Below are positions 1 to 6,624 of a stretch of DNA of 10,055 nt, one piece after another. The position numbers and the translations under genes were made by a program. The stretch comes from Hydrogenothermaceae bacterium (GTDB lineage Bacteria; Aquificota; Aquificia; Aquificales; Hydrogenothermaceae). Numbering within the stretch: the first letter of the stretch is position 1; each line of letters starts with the position of its first letter. The notes below the pieces were generated by a model, which worked only from the letters and a program-made list of their open reading frames with translations, made no database searches and was not told the DNA's origin. Where the stretch lies: NCBI GenBank assembly GCA_026984355.1, contig JALSSG010000174.1, forward strand, positions 1 through 10,055. The letters are read 5' to 3'.

Positions 1-504
1 TTTTTGCTGTGTTATATCTTTTGGGATATCTATTAAAACGGGACCTGGTCTTCCAGTTCTTGCTATATAAAAAGCCTGTCTAATGATAAGTGGAAGGTCT
101 TTTATATCTGTAACCAGAAAATTATGTTTTGTTATCGGTCTTGTGATACCTATAACATCAGCTTCCTGAAAAGCATCGGTACCTATATAATGTCTTGGTA
201 CCTGTCCAGTTATCGCTACCATAGGAATAGAATCCATATAAGCTGTAGCGAGTCCAGTAACAAGATTTGTTGCGCCAGGTCCAGAAGTTGCCATAACTAC
301 TCCAACTTTACCAGAAGCTCGTGCATATCCATCTGCCATGTGAGCTGCTGCCTGTTCGTGTCTCGTTAGTATATTTCTAAACGGAGCATTAAACAGTGCA
401 TCATAAACCTCCATTATTGCTCCGCCAGGTAATCCAAAGATAGTATCAACACCTTCAGCTAAAAGAACGTCAACTATAATATCAGCACCTCTTTTTACTG
501 CCAT
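1..504 (-). CDS. ilvB: Acetolactate synthase large subunit (N-terminal part, cut by window edge)
   Basis: This is the catalytic subunit of acetohydroxyacid synthase, a cytoplasmic ThDP- and FAD-dependent enzyme that condenses pyruvate with pyruvate or 2-oxobutyrate in the first common step of valine, leucine and isoleucine synthesis. Only the first 168 residues are visible, and the frame is open to base 1. They cover the ThDP-binding pyrimidine domain: GLPGGAIMEVYDAL (24-37), RHEQAAAHMADGYARASG (48-65) with the cofactor-activating Glu50, TSGPGATNLVTGLA (73-86), and the TDAFQE (109-114) segment typical of acetolactate synthases rather than other ThDP enzymes. The ATG is preceded by AAGGAG seven bases upstream, which fixes the start. 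The gene is divergent from the ATPase/GNAT gene. The leader is too short for an obvious peptide attenuator, and no T-box features were seen. The identification is very secure. The small subunit IlvH would be expected just beyond the left edge. Confidence 0.97.
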   Translation of the reverse strand, partial: MAVKRGADIIVDVLLAEGVDTIFGLPGGAIMEVYDALFNAPFRNILTRHEQAAAHMADGYARASGKVGVVMATSGPGATNLVTGLATAYMDSIPMVAITGQVPRHYIGTDAFQEADVIGITRPITKHNFLVTDIKDLPLIIRQAFYIARTGRPGPVLIDIPKDITQQK

Positions 505-542
505 TTTTTTACTCCTTGAAATTGAGAAAGTTTTAAACTTAT

Positions 543-571
543 ATTATAAATCTATTAATCATATTTTTATA
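543..571 (-). promoter_or_regulatory. Predicted sigma-70 promoter for ilvB
   Basis: Read on the minus strand, a perfect TATAAT (-10) lies at 543-548, and a weak -35 (TATAAA) lies 17 bases upstream at 566-571. The expected transcript start is near 536, giving a leader of about 32 bases with the AAGGAG ribosome site. The -35 element coincides with the -10 of the divergent promoter. The prediction rests on sequence alone. Confidence 0.5.
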
Positions 572-573
572 AT
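545..573 (+). promoter_or_regulatory. Predicted sigma-70 promoter for the ATPase/GNAT gene
   Basis: A perfect TATAAT (-10) lies at 568-573, with a weak -35 (TATAAA) 17 bases upstream at 545-550. Transcription would start near 580, leaving a leader of about 15 bases that holds GGAG (586-589). The element overlaps the ilvB promoter face to face, so the two may not be able to fire at the same time. Confidence 0.5.
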
Positions 574-594
574 AGAAGTCATAATGGAGTTTAA

Positions 595-2049
595 TTGTTG
601 GAAGCAAAGCTGATAATCAAAAATAACATTAAATTTTTAAATCCAGCTTTAAGATTTGCTTATGAATACTGTAAAGAAGCAGGTTTAGATGAAAAGTCTG
701 TATTAGAATTTGTTCTTGCATTTGATGAGGTCTTATCTGATGTTATCCAGTTTGCTTATCCAGAAGAGGAAGGAAATATAGATATAAACTTTAAAAGTAC
801 TCTTTCAGAAATAGAAGTTTCTATTCATGAATTTGGAGAACCATTTGACCCGGAAAAACACAAATTTAGTAAGGAAAAAGTTATAAATCAGGGAAATTTT
901 GAAGGTGCTGGTTTAGAGATTATAAAAAAATTTGTAGATAACTTTATTTTCATAGTAAAAGGTCAGTATGGTAAAGAATTTAGGTTAATAAAAAATATAA
1001 AACACCCTCATATTACTGAGATTTTTAAGCCAGAATATATAAAAAAACAAGAACCTACTGGAAAGATTTACAAGCTGTATCCTGTAAAGCCAGAAGATGC
1101 AGAAGATATAGCAAAACTTATATATAGAGCTTATGGGTATACATATCCAAAAGAAGATATGTATTATCCAGCGAAGATAAAAGAGGCTTTAAGGAGTGGT
1201 CAAAAATTTGGTGTCATAGTAAAGACTGAATATGGTGAAGCTGTTGGCTATTTTGCTGTTTTAAGGAGTACAGACTCAAACATAGGGGAGGTTGGTGAAG
1301 TAGTAGTTTCACCAAAACACAGGGGAAAAGGTCTTATGACAATGATGATGAATGCTCTTATAAAAATGGCTAAAGAAAAAGGTCTTCTTGGGCTATTTGG
1401 GGAAGCAGTTACAGTCCATACTATAAGTCAACGGGTAAATGCTAAATTTGGTTTTAAATCAACAGCTCTTCTTCTTGGAATGTTTCCATATATAGAATAC
1501 AAAGGATTTGAAGTTAGACAACCAAGGATTTCTGTTGTTATTGACTTTTTACCATTGACTAAAAGAGATAAAATAAAAATCTATGTTCCTGATAAATACA
1601 GGAATATAATTAAACAGATTTACAAGAACCTTGAAATAGAAGCCGTATCAGGTAGAAAGAAAAATTATAGTTTGACAGAAAAATCAAATATAAAACTTAA
1701 TATAAGCTTTAAACATAAAAATGCTGTAATAGTAGTAAAGTCTTATGGTAAGGATTTTATTTATACAGTAGAAAAAAAGCTTAAGTCTTTGAAAGAAAAA
1801 GGTATTGAAGCGATTTTTATAGACCTTCCTATTGAACATCCATATACTAAGGTTGTGGTTCCTGCTTTGAATAATTTAGGATTTATTTTTGGTGGGCTTA
1901 TGCCTTTGTTTCATAAAGAAAAGGACTATTTAAGACTTCAACATGTGGCTTTAAATTTTAATCCTAAATATATCTATATCTATTCAGATATGGCGAAAAA
2001 AATAAAAAATAAGGTGTTTAGAGAATATAAACGATGGTTAAGAAAATAA
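595..2049 (+). CDS. RsbW-like ATPase domain fused to GNAT acetyltransferase domain
   Basis: This is a cytoplasmic fusion protein of 484 residues. Residues 1-135 resemble the HATPase_c_2/RsbW anti-sigma-factor kinase fold: an N-box-like segment at 43-50 (Glu45, with Asp49 where Asn is usual), FGEPFDP at 80-86 and EGAGLEII at 103-110. Residues 158-305 form a GNAT domain with the acetyl-CoA loop VVVSPKHRGKGLMT (236-249) and the late FGF segment (285-287). Residues 310-484 appear to be a second, degenerate GNAT-like unit (LGFIFGGLMPLF, 428-439, then LRLQHVAL). Such fusions occur in several thermophilic and delta-proteobacterial lineages, but the substrate is unknown. The start is TTG at 595, or the adjacent TTG at 598, because GGAG ends at 589; the ATG at 584 is in another frame and soon stops. 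The gene overlaps the STAS gene by 16 bases, which suggests a partner-switching pair. The domain calls are fairly sure; kinase or acetylation activity is not. Confidence 0.8.
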   Translation: MLEAKLIIKNNIKFLNPALRFAYEYCKEAGLDEKSVLEFVLAFDEVLSDVIQFAYPEEEGNIDINFKSTLSEIEVSIHEFGEPFDPEKHKFSKEKVINQGNFEGAGLEIIKKFVDNFIFIVKGQYGKEFRLIKNIKHPHITEIFKPEYIKKQEPTGKIYKLYPVKPEDAEDIAKLIYRAYGYTYPKEDMYYPAKIKEALRSGQKFGVIVKTEYGEAVGYFAVLRSTDSNIGEVGEVVVSPKHRGKGLMTMMMNALIKMAKEKGLLGLFGEAVTVHTISQRVNAKFGFKSTALLLGMFPYIEYKGFEVRQPRISVVIDFLPLTKRDKIKIYVPDKYRNIIKQIYKNLEIEAVSGRKKNYSLTEKSNIKLNISFKHKNAVIVVKSYGKDFIYTVEKKLKSLKEKGIEAIFIDLPIEHPYTKVVVPALNNLGFIFGGLMPLFHKEKDYLRLQHVALNFNPKYIYIYSDMAKKIKNKVFREYKRWLRK

Positions 2050-2315
2050 AAGATAAACTGATAGTTAAACCTGAATGGGTATTTAATACATATGCTGTTT
2101 TTTTATTGAAAACTTTTTTAGACGATAAAATAAAAATTATAGAAGTAGACTTTAGCGGTACGAGATTAGTTGATACAGATGGTATTAGTTTCTTATATCA
2201 GCAAGCTAAGGAAGGGAAGAATATTATTTTGAAAAATCCTCCAGAAATTATGTTTGATATATTACGGGTTTTGGATATTGAAGATATTTTCTATAAAGCT
2301 GTGCATATAAAATAA
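2034..2315 (+). CDS. STAS-domain protein (anti-sigma-factor antagonist-like)
   Basis: This small cytoplasmic protein of 93 residues has one STAS domain of the SpoIIAA/RsbV type. It contains the strand VDFSGTRLVDTDGISFL (38-54), a second strand IILKNPP (64-70), and the helix-turn region DILRVLDIEDIF (75-86), where the family consensus is a hydrophobic L-x-x-x-G-L-x-x-x-F pattern. In classic antagonists the residue before the conserved Gly (DSSG) is the Ser phosphorylated by the partner kinase; here the motif is DTDG and that position is Asp49. The ATG lies within the last 16 bases of the ATPase/GNAT gene and no strong ribosome site is visible, so translation is probably coupled. The natural partner would be the upstream RsbW-like domain. 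The gene ends three bases from the converging cytochrome gene. The target, whether sigma factor or otherwise, cannot be seen here. Confidence 0.78.
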   Translation: MVKKIKDKLIVKPEWVFNTYAVFLLKTFLDDKIKIIEVDFSGTRLVDTDGISFLYQQAKEGKNIILKNPPEIMFDILRVLDIEDIFYKAVHIK

Positions 2316-2318
2316 GGT

Positions 2319-2705
2319 TTACCAGCCTCTAAAGAGTTTATGACAGGACATACAGCCCTCTACCATATTAGTAAATTTTTTAAATGCCTGTTGTTTTTTC
2401 CCTTCTTTTACTAATTTAACAATTTCCTCAGCAGAACCGTGAACTATTTTTTCAAAACTTTTCATATTTTTCATAAATTCTTTTCTTTTTTCAGCAGGTA
2501 TATATTTTGCAGCACCTCCTTTAGGCATAGGATGTTCTGCTATTTCTTTTGCTCCTTCTATTATCATTAAATCGTTATTCCATATAAATCCCTGTAGAAT
2601 TTTTAGTGTTTCAAAATCTACTTTTTGCATTACATCTCTTAAGGTAAGGTCTTTAGCAAAAGATACAGAAATTGTGATAAGTAAAAAGATAAAAACCTTT
2701 TTCAT
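2319..2705 (-). CDS. Periplasmic monoheme cytochrome c, class II (cytochrome c'-like)
   Basis: This is an exported 128-residue protein. Residues 1-17 form a typical signal peptide (basic MKK, then a hydrophobic run ending SVSFA), probably cleaved before KDLT. The only heme-binding motif is CMSCH at 118-122, seven residues from the C terminus. That placement, together with the helical, Lys/Glu-rich body, matches four-helix-bundle class II cytochromes c, in which CxxCH lies on the last helix. Heme would be attached covalently in the periplasm, with His122 as axial ligand; a methionine in the first helix (such as Met47) could be a sixth ligand, but this was not verified. A GGAGGG ribosome site precedes the ATG. 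The gene lies 61 bases downstream of epmA and may be transcribed separately. The heme protein call is secure; electron carrier versus gas-binding role is open. Confidence 0.88.
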   Translation of the reverse strand: MKKVFIFLLITISVSFAKDLTLRDVMQKVDFETLKILQGFIWNNDLMIIEGAKEIAEHPMPKGGAAKYIPAEKRKEFMKNMKSFEKIVHGSAEEIVKLVKEGKKQQAFKKFTNMVEGCMSCHKLFRGW

Positions 2706-2736
2706 GATTTATTCCCTCCATTATAAAGCTATAAAC

Positions 2737-2765
2737 ATCTAACTTAGATTATGTTTATTTGTCAA
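2737..2765 (-). promoter_or_regulatory. Possible promoter for the cytochrome c gene
   Basis: On the minus strand an exact TTGACA sits at 2760-2765, just past the epmA stop codon, followed after 17 bases by TTAGAT (2737-2742), a poor -10. The implied start is near 2730 and the leader about 25 bases. A perfect TATAAT at 2720-2725 lies too close to the ribosome site to serve this gene. The cytochrome may thus be transcribed apart from the coaBC operon as well as by read-through. Confidence 0.35.
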
Positions 2766-2766
2766 G

Positions 2767-3705
2767 TTATATAAACCTGATATCTTTTAAGTTATTGATT
2801 ACCATAAAAAGTCTTTCTAACCCCAAAGAAGCTCCAGAACATTCTGGTAAGTTTTTTAAACTTTCTAAAAAACTGTTATCTATTTGGTATGTTTTACCTG
2901 TTGTTTTTTGTTTTTCTTTTATATCTTTTTCTAATCTTTTTTTTATTTCTTCTGGATTGTTTTCTTCATAATAACCATTTACTAGCTCAATTCCTCCTAT
3001 ATAAGCTTCAAATCTTTGACCTTTTCCATTTTTTATTTTTGCAAGAGCACTTAATTTAGAAGGATAATCCTTTATAAATGTTAAAGCTTCTCTTCCAAGT
3101 TCTGGTTCTACATAAAAAGCATATATGTGAAAAAATAGTTCTTCCCAGTTTTGCTTTTCTCTAAATTCTGGTTCTTTCTCTTTTAAAAATCTATTCATGC
3201 TATCTATACAGTAAATATCCACACCTGTATATTCTTTAAAAGCTTCTTCTACAGATACTATTTTATAGTTTCTAATGTCATATTTTTTTCCTTTAAACTC
3301 AAAAAATGGGCTTTTTTTTAAGGAGCTTAAAACGTCTATAAATAACATATGAGTATCATTTATTAGGTTATGCAAATTAAAATTTACTCTATACCATTCA
3401 AGCATTAAAAATTCTACTTTATGTTTAAATGAGCCTTCATAGTTTCTAAAAACTTTTGTTATCTGGAAAATATCTTTTTTGTATTTTGATAGAATTTTTT
3501 TCATCTGATATTCTGGAGATGTATGAAGATATTTTTTTAATTTTTCTCCTTTCTCGTTAAAAACATAAAGTTCTACAGGATATATATTACTGTCTAAGTT
3601 TGGATAATCTTGTAATGTTTCAGTAAATACTTCTATAGCATCGGTTTTATAAAAATAATCTCTTATAGCTTTTAAAAATCTAGAAAATTGAAAATACACA
3701 CTCAT
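2767..3705 (-). CDS. epmA: EF-P--(R)-beta-lysine ligase (EpmA/GenX/PoxA)
   Basis: This paralog of the lysyl-tRNA synthetase catalytic core attaches (R)-beta-lysine to a conserved lysine of elongation factor P, helping ribosomes pass proline stretches. It is a class II core of 312 residues without the anticodon-binding domain, as in the family (about 325). Visible parts: EVFTETLQ (25-32), YLHTSPEYQMKKIL (59-72), motif 2 FRNYEGSFKHKVEFLMLEWYR (86-106), FEAYIGGIELVNGYYE (232-247), and motif 3 CSGASLGLERLFM (289-301). The GIELVNGY and ECSG-LGLERL stretches match EpmA rather than LysS. The C terminus ends at IRFI, some ten residues short of the E. coli protein. The ATG overlaps the khtU stop as ATGA with no clear ribosome site, so translation is coupled. 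The substrate also needs EpmB (lysine 2,3-aminomutase), which is not in the window; the ligand could instead be alpha-lysine. Confidence 0.92.
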   Translation of the reverse strand: MSVYFQFSRFLKAIRDYFYKTDAIEVFTETLQDYPNLDSNIYPVELYVFNEKGEKLKKYLHTSPEYQMKKILSKYKKDIFQITKVFRNYEGSFKHKVEFLMLEWYRVNFNLHNLINDTHMLFIDVLSSLKKSPFFEFKGKKYDIRNYKIVSVEEAFKEYTGVDIYCIDSMNRFLKEKEPEFREKQNWEELFFHIYAFYVEPELGREALTFIKDYPSKLSALAKIKNGKGQRFEAYIGGIELVNGYYEENNPEEIKKRLEKDIKEKQKTTGKTYQIDNSFLESLKNLPECSGASLGLERLFMVINNLKDIRFI

Positions 3706-4943
3706 GTGATGCTTTCATTATCAAGTTCAATTTGTTTAGACTGATAATACTGGTATTTTCTTCTTCTTTTTTTCTTTCTTTCTTTTTTCTTCTTTTTCTT
3801 TGGAGGAATAATTTTTTTAGCTATGTCTGGAGCATACTGAGCTAATATAATTCCGATAAAAGACATAACAAGTATGTATATACCGATAAATGGAAGATGT
3901 TCAGGTCTTGCAAATTTACCCATTACTATAGAAAATTCTCCTCTGTTTATAATAGTAAAGCCTGTAATTAAAGCTGCTCTTTTTGGAAGACCTGCAATTC
4001 TTCCACCAATATATCCTGTTAAAAATTTACCAATAATAGACAAAATTACAATTATAACGATAGCTATTACAAGCTTTTTCTCAAAAGATATGCTGGCAAA
4101 ATTAATAGATGTACCAAATATAAAGAAAAACATTGCTACAGCCCAGTCTCTTATAGAGTAAAGAGCTTTTTCTAACTCTTCTTCTTTTCCTGATTCAGCT
4201 ATTATCACACCAAGTAAAAAAGCACCAAGAGCCTCTGATAGTCCAATAAACTGTGTAAATCCAGCAAACAAAACAACAAATCCAAGAGCAAAAAGAATAA
4301 AAATGTCTTCTTTTAATATATCATCTATAAAATAAGCTAACTTTTCTTTTATAAAATTAGCAAATAAAAATACTGTAATAAAAACAGCTATTATTTTTAT
4401 AAAAATTACTCCTATTGCTACAGGTTCTATAGCTCCTGTAGAGTGAATAGCAGACAAAAGAGCAAGTATAACAGGAGCTATAATATCTTCAAATACCATA
4501 AGTCCAAGGATTATTTCTGTTTCTGGGAAAACCTGTCTATGATTATCAACAATGATTTTTGTAGTTATTGCTGAAGATGATGCATATGCAACACCACCTG
4601 CAAGAAGTGAAGTGAATATATCAAACCCAAGAAGTAGAAAAACTATAAAAATAACAATAAAGTTAAAGAAAAAATCTAAAAGTCCTATATGCCATATTCT
4701 TTTTGCTGTATTGACAGCTCTTTGAAAGTTAAATTCGAGTCCTAAATAGAAAAATAAAAGTACTATACCTATTTCACTAAATATATGAAAAGCTTCTTCA
4801 TATTCTCCTATTTGACCTGCTATTATACCAATGAGAATATAAAAAACTATTGCAGGAAATTTAAGAAGTTTGCTTATATATCCACCGATAAAAAGGGCTA
4901 AAGTTATTAGCCCGAACACTAATAAAAAGGAAATTTCATGCAT
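3702..4943 (-). CDS. khtU: K+/H+ (cation/proton) antiporter, CPA2 family, KhtU-like
   Basis: This inner-membrane transporter of 413 residues exports K+ (or other monovalent cations) in exchange for protons. About twelve hydrophobic segments span residues 5-370. Family landmarks are FYLGLEF (65-71), the small-residue stretch AYASSSAITTK (119-129), GLMVFEDIIAP (147-157) with the transport Asp153, and NRGEFSIV (333-340). Unlike KefB/KefC it carries no fused nucleotide-binding RCK domain; the gene upstream supplies a separate KhtT-like subunit, which identifies this as the KhtTU type. The start overlaps khtT by eight bases, with AAGGAG about ten bases ahead. The cytoplasmic tail is odd: residues 382-396 are nearly all Lys/Arg, encoded by a 46-base pure purine run. 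The family call is very secure; the ion specificity is inferred from the KhtT partner. Confidence 0.92.
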   Translation of the reverse strand: MHEISFLLVFGLITLALFIGGYISKLLKFPAIVFYILIGIIAGQIGEYEEAFHIFSEIGIVLLFFYLGLEFNFQRAVNTAKRIWHIGLLDFFFNFIVIFIVFLLLGFDIFTSLLAGGVAYASSSAITTKIIVDNHRQVFPETEIILGLMVFEDIIAPVILALLSAIHSTGAIEPVAIGVIFIKIIAVFITVFLFANFIKEKLAYFIDDILKEDIFILFALGFVVLFAGFTQFIGLSEALGAFLLGVIIAESGKEEELEKALYSIRDWAVAMFFFIFGTSINFASISFEKKLVIAIVIIVILSIIGKFLTGYIGGRIAGLPKRAALITGFTIINRGEFSIVMGKFARPEHLPFIGIYILVMSFIGIILAQYAPDIAKKIIPPKKKKKKERKKKRRRKYQYYQSKQIELDNESIT

Positions 4944-5427
4944 TTATGTTAAACTCCTTGAAGAACCTCTCCATCTGTTCCCTTGTTCCTACTAAGATAA
5001 GAGTATCTCCCTCTCTAATAACTTCTTCTGGTAAAGGGTTTGTAATGGTATGGTCTCCTCTAACTATTGATATTACTGTTACACCAGTTTTTTTTCTTAT
5101 TCCTAGTTCTTCTATAGATTTACCTGCAAGTGGTGAACCAGGTTCTACCTTTACCCATTCTATAGCTAAGTTTCTTAGAAATATTTCTCTTTCTTTTTCC
5201 TGTTCTGGTCTAAAATATGTGCCCATAAGAACAGAGCCAAGCTGATTTGCTTCTTCTTCTGTTAAAACAACATCACAATCAGGGTCTTCGTATTCTTCTC
5301 CTTCTTCAAAGATAAATATCTCCCTTTTTCCTGTAACATGTAGTACAACAGATATTACAGAACCTTGTTGGGTTTTTATTGTAAATTTTTTTCCTATTCC
5401 TGGTAGTTCTGACTCTCTAAACTCCAT
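4936..5427 (-). CDS. khtT: KhtT-like regulatory subunit of K+/H+ antiporter (RCK_C/TrkA-C domain)
   Basis: This is a cytoplasmic regulatory protein of 163 residues, close to the 165 of Bacillus subtilis KhtT. The N-terminal part opens with RESELPGIGKKF (4-15) and GKREIFIF (33-40), both hallmark stretches of KhtT/YhaT. Residues 87-160 form an RCK_C (TrkA-C) domain, including VKVEPGSPLAGKSIEELGI (92-110), GVTVISIVRGD (115-125) and EGDTLILVGT (139-148). In Bacillus, KhtT controls KhtU and its RCK_C domain binds cyclic di-AMP; whether that nucleotide is used here is not shown. The start chosen is the ATG at 5427 because GAGGTGG lies six bases ahead; an ATG 18 bases upstream would lie further inside coaBC and lacks a site. 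The gene overlaps coaBC by 11 bases and khtU by eight, so the three are translationally linked. Confidence 0.9.
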   Translation of the reverse strand: MEFRESELPGIGKKFTIKTQQGSVISVVLHVTGKREIFIFEEGEEYEDPDCDVVLTEEEANQLGSVLMGTYFRPEQEKEREIFLRNLAIEWVKVEPGSPLAGKSIEELGIRKKTGVTVISIVRGDHTITNPLPEEVIREGDTLILVGTREQMERFFKEFNINA

Positions 5428-6607
5428 TTTTTTCCACCTCATCAAATATTGTATTTAGTATAAATAAAGCAGAACTGTCCTTGTCAAGTTCTGGAATTTC
5501 TATGATTTTACCATTATTAAATATAATAAAACCTTTGTGTGTTTGTGTACTAAACACATCAACTTTATTTGCTATAATTACGTCAAGATTTTTTCTTTTT
5601 AATTTATTTTTTGCATTTTCTATTAATTTCTCACTTTCTGCGGCAAATCCAATTATAATTTGATTTTTCCTTTTTCTTTTTCCTATTTCTTTTAAGATAT
5701 CTGGATTTGGAGTAAGTTCTATGGTTGTGGATTCTTTATCTTTTTTTAGTTTAGAGTTTTTATACTCTTTAGGTCTAAAGTCAGCAACAGCAGCATTCAT
5801 TATAACTACGTCTACTTCATCTAATCTTTTTATAACTTCTTCGTACATCTCTCTGGCAGAAACTACATCTATAGTTTTTACACCATAAGGTTTTTTTAAA
5901 CATGTAGGAGCTGATATGAGAATTACATCACCTCCAAGAGCATAGGCTATTTTTGCAAGTGAATATCCCATCTGACCGGAAGATGCATTTGATATAAACC
6001 TAATTGGGTCAAAGAATTCTCTTGTCCCACCAGCTGTGATTAAAACTTTTTTACCTTTTAGAGTTTTTGGAACGATAGAAAATAATATACCTGTTTCAAT
6101 ATCTTCTATATCGGCAAGTTTCCCTGTTCCTTCCTCATTACAGGCAAGTTTTCCTTCACATGGTTCTATTATTATATGTCCCCATGTTTTAAGTTTGTTA
6201 ATGTTTTCCTTTGTTGGATGATTTTCGAACATTTTAGTATTCATAGCAGGTGCTATAACTATAGGTTTATCATATGCAAGAGCCATAGAGGTTAAGAAAT
6301 TATCCGTCAGTCCTATTGCAAGTTTTGCTATAGTGTTAGCTGAAGCAGGTGCTATAACAAAACTATCTGCCCATCTTGCCCAATATATATGCTCAAGTCC
6401 AGTTTCACCGTCTTTCCAGTCAGATAATACCTGAAAATTAGTAAGTGCTTTAAATGTTAATTCACCGACAAACTCTTTTGCTGATGGGGTCATAACGACT
6501 CTTACATTAGCTCCTTTTTTCTGTAAGCTCCTAACAAGCTCTGGAGCTTTATAGCTTGCTATTGAACCACTTACTCCTACTACAATATTTTTGCCTGTAA
6601 AAATCAT
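5417..6607 (-). CDS. coaBC: Bifunctional phosphopantothenoylcysteine decarboxylase / phosphopantothenate-cysteine ligase
   Basis: CoaBC (Dfp) carries out two steps of coenzyme A synthesis in the cytoplasm: the nucleotide-dependent joining of 4'-phosphopantothenate to cysteine (CoaB), then FMN-dependent decarboxylation (CoaC). The 396 residues match the usual length of about 400. The CoaC half (1-180) has GSIASYKAPELVR (14-26), the catalytic His73 in EHIYWARWAD, PAMNTKMF (120-127) and the active-site Cys156 in KLACNEEGTG. The CoaB half has KVLITAGGTRE (187-197), ASSGQMG (208-214), NAAVADFRP (271-279), the Lys run at 286-289, and NKVDVF (347-352). The start is the ATG at 6607, preceded by GGAG seven bases upstream; an in-frame ATG at 6685 would add a hydrophobic 26-residue leader unlike the family and overlap the divergent gene. 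It is the first gene of the khtT-khtU-epmA operon. Confidence 0.96.
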   Translation of the reverse strand: MIFTGKNIVVGVSGSIASYKAPELVRSLQKKGANVRVVMTPSAKEFVGELTFKALTNFQVLSDWKDGETGLEHIYWARWADSFVIAPASANTIAKLAIGLTDNFLTSMALAYDKPIVIAPAMNTKMFENHPTKENINKLKTWGHIIIEPCEGKLACNEEGTGKLADIEDIETGILFSIVPKTLKGKKVLITAGGTREFFDPIRFISNASSGQMGYSLAKIAYALGGDVILISAPTCLKKPYGVKTIDVVSAREMYEEVIKRLDEVDVVIMNAAVADFRPKEYKNSKLKKDKESTTIELTPNPDILKEIGKRKRKNQIIIGFAAESEKLIENAKNKLKRKNLDVIIANKVDVFSTQTHKGFIIFNNGKIIEIPELDKDSSALFILNTIFDEVEKNGV

Positions 6608-6624
6608 TAAAATCTCCGAAATTA

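Noticed and set aside
124..369. Open frame of 81 codons on the plus strand
   Set aside because: It lies inside ilvB on the other strand, has Ser/Cys-rich composition typical of antisense translation, and has no ribosome site.
505..594. T-box or attenuator leader for ilvB
   Set aside because: The predicted leader is about 32 bases, too short for either, and no specifier stem or run of Leu/Val/Ile codons is seen.
2720..2725. Perfect TATAAT before the cytochrome c gene on the minus strand
   Set aside because: Transcription would start within or just after the GGAGGG ribosome site, leaving almost no leader; the upstream TTGACA-linked element fits better.
3756..3801. Polypyrimidine tract as a simple non-coding repeat or CRISPR-like element
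   Set aside because: It lies in frame within khtU without period or spacers and is explained by Lys/Arg codons.
5428..5445. Earlier ATG for khtT adding six residues
   Set aside because: The ATG at 5427 has GAGGTGG at ideal spacing and gives the family's usual N terminus; the earlier ATG lacks a site and deepens the overlap with coaBC.
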